5,611 nt of DNA from Bordetella parapertussis. GTDB taxonomy: Bacteria; Pseudomonadota; Gammaproteobacteria; Burkholderiales; Burkholderiaceae_C. The notes beneath the pieces are model-generated. The model saw nothing but the letters and a program-made list of their open reading frames with translations, did not search any database and was not told where the DNA came from. This document shows, piece by piece, positions 1 through 5,611 of this stretch; positions within the stretch are counted from its first letter, which is position 1; each line of letters starts with the position of its first letter. The position numbers were made by a program, and so were the translations under genes. The stretch covers positions 1-5,611 of the forward strand of contig CAMDJU010000185.1 in the NCBI GenBank assembly GCA_945900695.1, written 5' to 3'.

Positions 1-825
1 CGTGTCGGTGGCAATCAAAAAACGATCAAAGGCCTGGGCCTCGCGAACAAGCTTGCCCAGCCACAGCGTGGTTCTAAGGTTTCCGGCTGTGCACACTTGC
101 AATGCGATCTTGGACTCATGAACCAGCCTGGGGTAGTCCGCATCGGGCATGGCGACCGGGCCGCCAGTGGTATGAAAAGACACATCCGGTTGCATGTCCA
201 GAAGGTGGTCTGCCCAGATGCCAGATGACCCTGGGATAGATGACCCACCGGTGTGCACCAGCGTGATCATTCCGTGCTTCTTGGCTGCTGCAATCATGGG
301 TGTGTAGTCGTAGGGCGTCTTGACCGAACCAAAACCAGCCTTGGCCAACCACACGCCTTGGCGCGCGATTTCGGCGAAGTCCTGTTCCACCAGGCCAGGC
401 TCCAGGATGACCGCGCCCGCCCACACCCGCATGCCCCCTGGGCGGTAAGACTCAAAGCATTTCATCGCCGCCACGGCCAGTGCCTTGACCCCATCGGGGT
501 CTTTGGGGCGACCGGGCACATGCACTTCAGATGCACTGATGGCCGTCGTGACGCCGCCATGCACATAGCTTTCCAAGAAGCCGACCGTCTTTTGTCGTGG
601 CGTGTAGTCACCAAAAGTGTTGTGCACTTGCGAGTCGATCAAGCCGGGGATGGCCGTGGCGCCACCGGCATCGATCACCACATCGCATGAGGGCAGTTCG
701 CTGTCTGCCACCTGGCCTGCGCGGGTGATGACCCCTTTGTCCATCAAGATCGCATCTCCCTGCACAAATGGCTCGCGCCAATCCCCCGAGACAATCCGGC
801 CTAAATTCACGATGGCGGTGCGCAT
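1..825 (-). CDS. Enamidase-like metal-dependent amidohydrolase (3' end outside the window)
   Basis: This is an amidohydrolase-superfamily enzyme of the cytoplasm. The closest relative I recognise is enamidase of Eubacterium barkeri, which hydrolyses 6-oxo-1,4,5,6-tetrahydronicotinate to 2-formylglutarate and ammonia. Stretches matching my memory of that enzyme include IVSGD (residues 11-15), GDYTPRQKT (72-80), GGVTT (90-94), PGRPKD (104-109), GAVILE (137-142) and HTGGSSIPGSS (191-201). Likely metal or catalytic residues are His68, His191, His218 and Asp274. The usual HxH motif after strand 1 reads Q66-V-H68, so the first ligand is missing. Lys162, in WLAKAGFG, lies near where a bridging ligand would be expected. 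Start: ATG at 825-823, with AAGGAAG five bases upstream. The frame is open for 275 codons to the window edge; the family is usually about 380-400 residues. A palindrome lies 35 bases upstream. The amidohydrolase class is secure; the substrate is inferred and could differ because of Gln66. Confidence 0.88.
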   Translation of the reverse strand, partial: MRTAIVNLGRIVSGDWREPFVQGDAILMDKGVITRAGQVADSELPSCDVVIDAGGATAIPGLIDSQVHNTFGDYTPRQKTVGFLESYVHGGVTTAISASEVHVPGRPKDPDGVKALAVAAMKCFESYRPGGMRVWAGAVILEPGLVEQDFAEIARQGVWLAKAGFGSVKTPYDYTPMIAAAKKHGMITLVHTGGSSIPGSSGIWADHLLDMQPDVSFHTTGGPVAMPDADYPRLVHESKIALQVCTAGNLRTTLWLGKLVREAQAFDRFLIATDT

Positions 826-830
826 AAAAA

Positions 831-837
831 CTTCCTT
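831..837 (-). promoter_or_regulatory. Ribosome binding site of the enamidase-like gene
   Basis: On the minus strand AAGGAAG lies five bases before the ATG at 825-823. It is the clearest Shine-Dalgarno match in the window and fixes the start of this gene. Confidence 0.7.
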
Positions 838-859
838 TGTTGCGAAAGATGAGGCGATG

Positions 860-878
860 GATCGCATGGTATGCGATC
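860..878. promoter_or_regulatory. Perfect palindrome, candidate operator of the enamidase-like gene
   Basis: The sequence GATCGCAT-GGT-ATGCGATC is a perfect 8 bp inverted repeat with a 3 bp centre. It lies 35 to 53 bases upstream of the ATG of the amidohydrolase gene, where a repressor or activator dimer would act. The geometry fits a homodimeric helix-turn-helix regulator of GntR, IclR or similar type. No regulator gene is in the window, so the family cannot be named. It has no following T-run, so it does not look like a terminator. Confidence 0.5.
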
Positions 879-970
879 AGCGCTTGAATTCTCTGCGGGG
901 GAAAGGAATCGTGATGACCTATTCACGGAGTTGATTTTTGGGTACCCCATCCGTGTGGGATGAGTTGCAT

Positions 971-1078
971 CTAATGGCGGGCCATGGCCTGTGGAGAGGT
1001 GGCGGTGACCAAAGCGCGCACCACGTCCATAGAACCCAAGCCAGTCCGGCGCACATCGGCAACGCGGGCCTCATCCAT
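971..1078 (-). other. Orphan 35-codon reading frame, possible small gene or gene remnant
   Basis: A short frame starts at ATG 1078-1076 and ends with TAG at 971-973. It begins MDEARVADVRRTGLGSMDVV and continues through RALVTATSPQAMARH. The residue mix, with Arg, Val, Asp and Gly-Leu-Gly and little Cys or Trp, resembles part of a normal cytoplasmic protein rather than random translation. An AAAGG lies eight bases before the ATG. An in-frame TGA lies four codons upstream of that ATG, so it does not continue from the barrel gene. It may be the surviving C-terminal tail of a gene that once preceded the amidohydrolase, a true small protein, or chance. I recognise no family. Confidence 0.25.
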
Positions 1079-1110
1079 CCCGCCGACCTTTCATTCGATA
1101 CCCTCAGGGC

Positions 1111-1698
1111 TTAAAAATCCAACGATAAGCCCAGCGAAAAAGCGTCCACCGAAGTCAAGCCCTTGTTGTAGTAGGACATGTAGTCAAACACCACACTCAT
1201 GTCTTTTTCGACCACAGCCTTGGCCCCCAGGCCATATGAAAAGCTGATGAACTTGTTTTCTGCAGCAGATAGACCGGTGGGGTATGTGCTCAAGGTGCGC
1301 TCACCGCTGGCCATGCCCAGCTTGCCGAAAATCTCCAGTTCAGGCCCCAGGTTTCTGCGCGCTTTGATATACAGGCCATAGAGGTTATTGATTTCTCCGG
1401 TCACCGCGGTGGTGGTGGAAGTGGTGGTCGTCGTGCCAGTGGCGCTGATATAGGCCGTCTCTGCATTGCGCACGCTAAATCCCAACATGCCCTCATAGCC
1501 AAAGGTTTCAGTTGTTTTTTTGCCCAAGGTGACGCGCAAAGCCGTTGGGCCAATGGTCAACCCTGGCTCGCTGTACTTCACCACGTTGATGGAGGTTTCC
1601 ATGTAGAAACGCTTTTCGGGCGGCTTGGGGGTTTTCAGTTGCGCCATCACGGGGGCACACACCACAAGGGTCAAGAAGATGGCGATCAGTTTTTTCAT
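1111..1698 (-). CDS. Small outer-membrane beta-barrel protein (OmpA/OmpW-like porin family)
   Basis: The 195-residue product is predicted to be exported and inserted in the outer membrane. Residues 1-19 form a classical signal peptide: MKK, a hydrophobic core and a VMA cleavage site before QLK. The rest alternates polar and hydrophobic or aromatic residues with Gly, as in beta-strands (for example 104-113, 121-131, 150-160, 167-177). It ends SLGLSLDF, with the terminal Phe used by the BAM machinery. The mature length of about 176 residues suits an eight-stranded barrel. Residues 86-100 are a Thr-rich tract, probably an external loop. I chose the ATG at 1698-1696 because it directly precedes the signal peptide and has GGGA six bases upstream; an in-frame ATG at 1749 would add 17 residues that spoil the signal. 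It lies downstream of two exported Cys-rich genes on the same strand. The specific role is unknown. Confidence 0.8.
   Translation of the reverse strand: MKKLIAIFLTLVVCAPVMAQLKTPKPPEKRFYMETSINVVKYSEPGLTIGPTALRVTLGKKTTETFGYEGMLGFSVRNAETAYISATGTTTTTSTTTAVTGEINNLYGLYIKARRNLGPELEIFGKLGMASGERTLSTYPTGLSAAENKFISFSYGLGAKAVVEKDMSVVFDYMSYYNKGLTSVDAFSLGLSLDF
1408..1434 (-). repeat. Thr-codon triplet tract in the barrel gene
   Basis: Nine consecutive codons of the barrel gene (residues 89-97) are ACG, ACC, ACT or a single TCC, giving TTTTTSTTT. On the plus strand this appears as a run of GGT/GTG/GTC triplets. The near-repeat could expand or shrink in frame and so alter a surface loop without breaking the gene. 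Confidence 0.6.
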
Positions 1699-1710
1699 GG
1701 CAATTCCCAA

Positions 1711-1723
1711 TGCTGAATCAGCA
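1711..1723. promoter_or_regulatory. 13 bp palindrome just upstream of the barrel gene
   Basis: TGCTGAATCAGCA has perfect 6 bp arms around one central base and lies 12 bases before the ATG at 1698. It may be an operator, or a small hairpin close to the ribosome binding site that affects translation. The arms are short, so chance is possible. Confidence 0.3.
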
Positions 1724-1899
1724 AATGTGCATAGATAAGCAATTAGCAAGCCACTTCAGTGCAGGTGGGCAGCACGGGAGAGAGGGCGGCAAAAGCCTGC
1801 CGTTGTTGACAAAGAAGAACAGGCAAACCGATGCCAACGGCCAGTTTTTGCCGCTAGGGTGGCGGTTGCAACGCGCAAATGGCTTTCCCCAAGGGGGGG

Positions 1900-2511
1900 T
1901 CAGTTGAAGTGGCGCCAGCAGGCTTGTTCGGCCAAGACCTCACCCTTGTTGGTGAGGCAATAGTTTTTGTTCACGTGCTTTGCACCATCGGTGATGATGT
2001 AGGAGCGGTAGAGGGTTTTGTCCTTGGACACATACATCACAGCGCTGCGCATTTGGCTGCACTTGTCACCCAGCACACAGGAGCGCATCGCGTCTGAAGT
2101 GGGGTAGAGGTCCACCGCCACGATGGGGCGTTTTTTGCCCAGCTTGGTCTTGATCAAGCGCACAGCGCAGGTGTGTCCGTCAACCTTGTCCAAGGACAAG
2201 GATTCCAGCAATCCGTTGACCTCATCGACCAGCAACTCCCGGTACCACTGGCCCAAAATGCCACGGCAAAGGTAATAGTCTTCGGTCTCACTTTTGTGAA
2301 ATGGCTGTGTGAAGGGGCGGCGGTCCGCATCAAAATAAAACATCGGCTCTTCGCCAAAGGTGCGGGTGGGCCGTTCAACGGCTTTGGGCGGTTCTTTGCT
2401 TTTGGCCGCGGGCTTGGCAGGGGCAGGATCGGCCGCCCATGTCACTGGCGCAAAGCCCATGGAGAACGTCATCAGCACACAGCAAAGGGTATAAAAGGTT
2501 TTTTGAATCAT
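1900..2511 (-). CDS. Exported six-cysteine protein, paralog of the adjacent upstream gene
   Basis: I do not recognise this family. The 203-residue product starts with a signal peptide (residues 1-26 or 27, cleaved after VTWA or VTWAA). A Pro/Ala/Lys-rich linker follows (about 28-50), then a domain of about 150 residues (53-203). The mature part has exactly six cysteines: 82, 115, 145, 151, 185 and 198. This even number fits three disulfides in the periplasm or outside. Motifs shared with the protein at 2597-3262 are GEEPM (53-57), WYRELL (89-94), DLYPTSDAM (134-142), YRSY (168-171) and CLTNKG (185-190). Start: ATG at 2511-2509 precedes the signal; the in-frame ATG at 2553 would add 14 residues with an extra Cys. 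The ribosome site is weak (CTGGTG). It follows its paralog by 85 bases, so co-transcription is likely. Confidence 0.78.
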   Translation of the reverse strand: MIQKTFYTLCCVLMTFSMGFAPVTWAADPAPAKPAAKSKEPPKAVERPTRTFGEEPMFYFDADRRPFTQPFHKSETEDYYLCRGILGQWYRELLVDEVNGLLESLSLDKVDGHTCAVRLIKTKLGKKRPIVAVDLYPTSDAMRSCVLGDKCSQMRSAVMYVSKDKTLYRSYIITDGAKHVNKNYCLTNKGEVLAEQACWRHFN

Positions 2512-2558
2512 CGTTGCACACCAGGGTGACAGGGATGATTCGTCCCCAAACACAAGGA

Positions 2559-2570
2559 CTTGAGGTCAAG
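2559..2570. other. Short inverted repeat between the two paralogs
   Basis: CTTGAGGTCAAG has 5 bp arms and a 2 bp centre, within the 85-base gap between the two Cys-rich genes. It is too short and lacks a T-run, so it is not a convincing terminator; it might be a binding site or chance. Confidence 0.15.
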
Positions 2571-2596
2571 CCTGACAGCGCCAGCGAGCCTGCGCA

Positions 2597-3262
2597 TCAA
2601 TCCACCGTGTAACAGGTGGTGTCAGGGTGCCATTTGCCCTTGGAGGTGACGCAGTGCTGGGCGATCATCTTGCGGTCCATATCAGACAAGAAGTAAGAGC
2701 GGTAAACCCCATTGCCCGTGCGCGGCAGCAAGTTGACGCTGCGAAAGGCTGGGCAGCGCTCGCGCACCACACACTCTTGCATGGCGATACGGCTGGGGTA
2801 AAGGTGGATGCTCAAACGCCCGGGCGCCAAGCTGCGGCCGGTTCCCACGCTGACCACACAAAATTCGCCTTTGACGAAAGGCATTTCGACCATTTCGGCA
2901 AAGTAGTTCATCTCGGCGCTCAGCAACTGCCTGAACCACGGGGCCACCACGCCGTCACAGTCAAAAAAATTCAACTTGGAGGTTTGGTGCATGATTTCTT
3001 TGAGCGGGACATTTTGCTCATTGAGGTTGAGCATGGGCTCTTTGCCCGATGTCGGCGGGCGCGCCTTCAAGGCCATTTGAGGCTCTTTTTTCATGGGTTT
3101 GGAAAAGCTGGGTGCCGCTTCCTCGGGCACTTTTTCAACGGGGGCTTTGCTGGCTTTTTCGGGGTAGGGCTTGTAATTGGGGGCGGGTTTGTCTTGCGCC
3201 CAAGCCCCAGACAAAAGGAGCAGACCGATCCAAAGGGTAAGAAAAAGGTGAGTTAAACGCAT
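2597..3262 (-). CDS. Exported six-cysteine protein, first of a tandem paralog pair
   Basis: The family is unknown to me. The 221-residue product has a strong signal peptide (residues 1-22, ending GAWA before QDK). A long charged, Pro/Lys/Glu-rich linker (about 23-72) follows, then a domain of about 150 residues beginning GKEPM (73-77). The mature protein has six cysteines, at 102, 135, 164, 170, 204 and 217. Their spacing of 33, 29, 6, 34 and 13 is nearly the same as in the neighbour (33, 30, 6, 34, 13). Other shared motifs are WFRQLL (109-114), HLYPSRIAM (153-161), YRSY (187-190) and CVTSKG (204-209). It has no lipobox, so a soluble periplasmic or secreted protein is expected. The start at 3262-3260 directly precedes the signal peptide, with no clear Shine-Dalgarno. 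It faces the lipoprotein gene across an AT-rich gap and probably leads the envelope transcription unit. Confidence 0.8.
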   Translation of the reverse strand: MRLTHLFLTLWIGLLLLSGAWAQDKPAPNYKPYPEKASKAPVEKVPEEAAPSFSKPMKKEPQMALKARPPTSGKEPMLNLNEQNVPLKEIMHQTSKLNFFDCDGVVAPWFRQLLSAEMNYFAEMVEMPFVKGEFCVVSVGTGRSLAPGRLSIHLYPSRIAMQECVVRERCPAFRSVNLLPRTGNGVYRSYFLSDMDRKMIAQHCVTSKGKWHPDTTCYTVD

Positions 3263-3369
3263 ATCTGTATGTTAAGGGGCGGATCTGCCTTTAAAAATAT
3301 TGATTTTATTGATATACAGCAAAAGTCATGCCGCTTAAAGTACAGTTCCTTGGTGTCGAATCCAAGTGT
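3263..3369. promoter_or_regulatory. AT-rich divergent promoter region
   Basis: This gap separates two oppositely transcribed exported-protein genes and includes the most AT-rich stretch in the window (about 3290-3318). For the plus strand, TTTAAA (3290-3295) and TATACA (3313-3318) are 17 bases apart, each matching four of six sigma-70 consensus positions. Transcription would then start near 3325. That supports translation of the lipoprotein from 3370 rather than 3328. No comparably good pair is clear for the minus-strand gene. CTGTAT (3265-3270) and ATACAG (3314-3319) form a widely spaced inverted pair of unknown meaning. Confidence 0.4.
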
Positions 3370-4545
3370 ATGAATTTTCCCTTTTTTGCGATCATTGTTC
3401 TTTGCCTGAGTTTGGCCGCTTGCGGTCCAGGGGGCAGTGCCACTGGCAGTTCTTCAGGCATCAGTGGGTCTTTGGCCGTACAAGCCACCTCTTATGGCAA
3501 TAAAAATGTGGCTGGCTTGACCACCACAGCGGTGGAGGTCGATGCTGTCACGAATGTACTTTTGGTCCCAACCTCTGTCACTTTTGGTGATTTCTTCCAG
3601 GAGGGGGCCTATTCGGCCTTTGTGGTGTCAACTGCTGGGCAAGCCTATTTTTTGCGCTGGCAGTCAGCCACCTCGACCTGGGTCGATGGGTCTGCAACCC
3701 TGTTTGGCACGGGGGCCAGAAATACCTGCAACGCCACTTACGCCATCACCGCCGATTTCAATGCAGATGGCAAGCCAGATGTGTTTTTGTCTTGTTCAGG
3801 GCTTTCAAATCAATTGATTTTTCTCAGCTCGGGTTCGAGCTATGTCCGCACCGACCCTGGCATTGCCTTGGATGGCAATCGAGCCGCGGCGGCTGACATC
3901 AATGGCGATGGCGCATTGGATTTGGTGCTGACAGATAAGAATGCGACCCCCCAAATATGGAAGGGCATCCTCACGGCCAATGGCACTGGAAACGCCGTTA
4001 CTTTCGCAAAGCAAACCGGTTGGTTGTCCACCACCACTTGTAATGGCACCACCTTGCCTACCAATATTGACTCCGTGTTTTTGGTGCCTGCCCTATGGGA
4101 CACCGCTGGTGCGGCCAACACAAATTTGATTTTGGGTGGCGTTGCCAGTGGAGGTGGTAAACCTTATGTCCGATTGAAAAGAATAGACACCGAAACGGTT
4201 CCACCTTACTACTCAGCTTGCGTGGCCAAAGGATTTTTGCAAATTCAAGAGGGCGTGAACAACGCCGCACTTCGCGACATTTTTTACCAAAACAGCAAGT
4301 TTTATCTGTTGACCGCTTATCAGCCGACAACTGCAGAGCCCAGTGAGATTCAGTTGAGCAGTTACACGATCAACACAGATGGCACGCCCGTTTTTTCAGT
4401 CACTAAAAGACTCACCTCTGCTGCCGGATTTGCCAAGCAATACAAATACAACAGTTCGGATTATTTTCAACCTTACGAAGCTGGCTGTTCATCCGGCATT
4501 AGCTCCAATCGATGTGGTCCTTTGGCCAATATAGCGCCGCCCTGA
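3370..4545 (+). CDS. FG-GAP/VCBS-repeat lipoprotein
   Basis: The 391-residue product is a predicted lipoprotein. Residues 1-18 form a short signal with lipobox LAAC, and Cys18 is followed by Gly-Pro-Gly-Gly, so lipidation and probable outer-membrane anchoring are expected. A Ser/Gly-rich linker leads to a beta-rich domain. Two calcium-loop repeats of FG-GAP/VCBS type are clear: DFNADGKPDVFLS from residue 129 and DINGDGALDLVLT from residue 176, 47 residues apart as in consecutive propeller blades. Other blades, if present, lack the Asp loop. Such domains usually mediate adhesion or ligand binding outside the cell; the partner is unknown. Two Cys close to the C terminus may pair. I prefer the ATG at 3370 because it places the lipobox correctly; the ATG at 3328 would add 14 residues ahead of the signal. 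The gene is convergent with the acyl-CoA dehydrogenase gene, 34 bases away. Confidence 0.82.
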   Translation: MNFPFFAIIVLCLSLAACGPGGSATGSSSGISGSLAVQATSYGNKNVAGLTTTAVEVDAVTNVLLVPTSVTFGDFFQEGAYSAFVVSTAGQAYFLRWQSATSTWVDGSATLFGTGARNTCNATYAITADFNADGKPDVFLSCSGLSNQLIFLSSGSSYVRTDPGIALDGNRAAAADINGDGALDLVLTDKNATPQIWKGILTANGTGNAVTFAKQTGWLSTTTCNGTTLPTNIDSVFLVPALWDTAGAANTNLILGGVASGGGKPYVRLKRIDTETVPPYYSACVAKGFLQIQEGVNNAALRDIFYQNSKFYLLTAYQPTTAEPSEIQLSSYTINTDGTPVFSVTKRLTSAAGFAKQYKYNSSDYFQPYEAGCSSGISSNRCGPLANIAPP

Positions 4546-4566
4546 GCCCAAGTTTGACCCTGGGCT
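4545..4566. terminator. Weak hairpin between convergent genes
   Basis: AGCCCA (4545-4550) and TGGGCT (4561-4566) can form a 6 bp stem with a 10-base loop, starting at the lipoprotein stop codon. The position suits a shared terminator, but neither strand has a following T-run, so the call is tentative. Confidence 0.25.
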
Positions 4567-4579
4567 GGGACAGGACGCT

Positions 4580-5611
4580 TTAACTGCCCCGCGTGACCGG
4601 CATTTCCACCTCTTGTGGCTCCAGGGCAATGTGCCGCGCCAACTCCAACTTGGCGATCGAGTTGCGGTGCACTTCGTCGGGTCCATCGGCCAAGCGCAAG
4701 GTGCGCTGGTGGGCCCAGGCGTAGGCCAAGGGGAAATCGTCGCTCACACCACCCGCGCCATGGGCTTGGATGGCCCAGTCGATGATTTGCAAGGCCATGT
4801 TGGGCGCAATCACCTTGATCATGGCGATCTCGGTTTTAGCGATTTTGTTGCCCACGGTGTCCATCATGTAGGCCGCCTTGAGGGTGAGCAAGCGGGCTTG
4901 CTCGATCATGATGCGCGACTCGGCAATGCGCTCGTGCCAAACGCCTTGGGCAGAGATTTTTTTGCCAAACGCGACCCGGCTGTTCAGGCGCTTGCACATC
5001 AACTCCAGGGCACGCTCGGCGCTTCCAATGGTGCGCATGCAGTGGTGGATGCGGCCTGGGCCCAGGCGGCCTTGGGCGATTTCAAAGCCGCGACCTTCGC
5101 CCAGCAGCAGGTTGCTGGCGGGCACGCGCACATTGTTGAGCACCACTTCCATGTGGCCATGCGGGGCATCGTCATAGCCAAACACTGTCAAGGGCCGCAA
5201 CACCGACACGCCCGGTGTGTTGGCGGGTATGACGATCATGCTTTGTTGCGAGTGGCGGGGTGCTTCGGGGTCGGTTTTGCCCATCACGATGTAGATGGCA
5301 CAGCGCGGGTCGCCCGCACCAGAGCTCCACCATTTGCGCCCATTCACCACGTAATGGTCGCCGTCGCGCTCAATGCTGCATTGCACATTGGTGGCGTCGG
5401 ATGAGGCCACATCGGGTTCGGTCATCAAAAACGCCGAGCGGATATCGCCGCGCAGCAAGGGCTCGAGCCACTCGTCTTTGATGGCCTCGCTGGCGTAACG
5501 CTCCAGGGTTTCCATGTTGCCCGTGTCGGGGGCCGAGCAATTGAACACCTCGGCGGCAAAGGGAACCCGGCCCATGATTTCGCACATGGGCGCGTATTCG
5601 AGGTTGCTCAG
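4580..5611 (-). CDS. Acyl-CoA dehydrogenase, ACAD10/11-like (start outside the window)
   Basis: The visible 343 codons end with TAA at 4582-4580; the frame is open to the window edge, where it reads LSNLEYAPM, so the N-terminal part is missing. This is a flavin (FAD) enzyme of the cytoplasm that introduces a double bond into an acyl-CoA thioester. Visible signatures are the flavin-binding stretch [13 protein letters not shown] (residues about 61-73 of the fragment), [11 protein letters not shown] (90-100), the C-terminal helical domain with RVAFGKK (212-218), the [11 protein letters not shown] motif (282-292) and ADGPDEVH (308-315). In this branch Asp309 aligns with the catalytic Glu of medium-chain enzymes. 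The WWSSGAG and DGPDEVH forms point to the ACAD10/11-like group rather than to short- or medium-chain dehydrogenases. The substrate cannot be told. It ends 34 bases from the convergent lipoprotein gene, and the two need not be related in function. Confidence 0.92.
   Translation of the reverse strand: MSNLEYAPMCEIMGRVPFAAEVFNCSAPDTGNMETLERYASEAIKDEWLEPLLRGDIRSAFLMTEPDVASSDATNVQCSIERDGDHYVVNGRKWWSSGAGDPRCAIYIVMGKTDPEAPRHSQQSMIVIPANTPGVSVLRPLTVFGYDDAPHGHMEVVLNNVRVPASNLLLGEGRGFEIAQGRLGPGRIHHCMRTIGSAERALELMCKRLNSRVAFGKKISAQGVWHERIAESRIMIEQARLLTLKAAYMMDTVGNKIAKTEIAMIKVIAPNMALQIIDWAIQAHGAGGVSDDFPLAYAWAHQRTLRLADGPDEVHRNSIAKLELARHIALEPQEVEMPVTRGS

Noticed and set aside
253..690. 145-codon open frame on the plus strand
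   Set aside because: It is antisense to the enamidase-like gene, whose own frame carries recognisable family motifs throughout.
948..962. CATCC-5-GGATG inverted repeat upstream of the enamidase-like gene
   Set aside because: Five-bp arms with no T-run are expected by chance in a region of this length.
984..1247. 87-codon open frame on the plus strand
   Set aside because: It runs into the 3' part of the barrel gene in antisense and is dominated by Pro, Ser, Thr and Arg with no domain or ribosome site.
1787..1802. Hairpin CGGCA-6-TGCCG in the gap before the barrel gene
   Set aside because: The stem is only 5 bp and the minus strand continues with a C-rich rather than T-rich sequence, so it does not qualify as an intrinsic terminator.
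1886..1899. C-run then G-run just after the Cys-rich gene at 1900 (CCCC-AA-GGGGGGG on the plus strand)
   Set aside because: A two-base loop cannot form a stable hairpin; it is most likely compositional.
2627..3256. 209-codon open frame on the plus strand
   Set aside because: It is fully antisense to the exported Cys-rich gene, has no signal or recognisable domain, and is rich in His, Gly and Phe as expected from reading a real gene backwards.
4613..5404. 263-codon open frame on the plus strand
   Set aside because: It is antisense to the clear acyl-CoA dehydrogenase gene, and its His/Gly/Ala/Val-heavy composition is typical of a reverse-strand shadow.
1..5611. tRNA, rRNA, CRISPR array, transposase or insertion-sequence ends
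   Set aside because: I saw no cloverleaf-like segments, regularly spaced repeats, transposase motifs or long terminal inverted repeats on either strand.

Overview
The base composition and gene content suggest a Gram-negative betaproteobacterium, probably Burkholderiales of the Comamonadaceae type. The evidence is moderately GC-rich DNA, an outer-membrane beta-barrel protein ending in Phe, a classical lipobox lipoprotein, and aerobic acyl-CoA and amidohydrolase catabolic genes. The taxonomic placement is an impression from sequence style, not a computed result.

Layout. Positions 1-825 (minus) hold the first 275 codons of an amidohydrolase closely resembling enamidase of nicotinate fermentation; its 3' end lies outside the window. 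Positions 826-1110 hold a perfect 8+8 bp palindrome just upstream of that gene and a 35-codon orphan reading frame. Positions 1111-1698 (minus) encode a small exported beta-barrel protein. Positions 1900-2511 and 2597-3262 (both minus, same direction) encode two exported proteins that are divergent tandem paralogs. They share six cysteines at almost identical spacing but belong to no family I recognise. Positions 3263-3369 are an AT-rich divergent promoter region. Positions 3370-4545 (plus) encode a lipoprotein with two FG-GAP/VCBS calcium-loop repeats. Positions 4580-5611 (minus) hold the C-terminal 343 codons of an acyl-CoA dehydrogenase of the ACAD10/11-like branch; its start lies outside the window.

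The window therefore reads as a four-gene cell-envelope block (barrel, two Cys-rich exported proteins, lipoprotein) sitting between two cytoplasmic catabolic genes. The three minus-strand envelope genes could be one transcription unit starting near 3265, although the 201-base gap before the barrel gene leaves room for its own promoter. That the envelope proteins act together is inferred only from position and shared export signals.

The most interesting element is the tandem six-cysteine exported protein pair. The second is the enamidase-like protein, in which the first histidine of the metal-binding HxH motif is glutamine.
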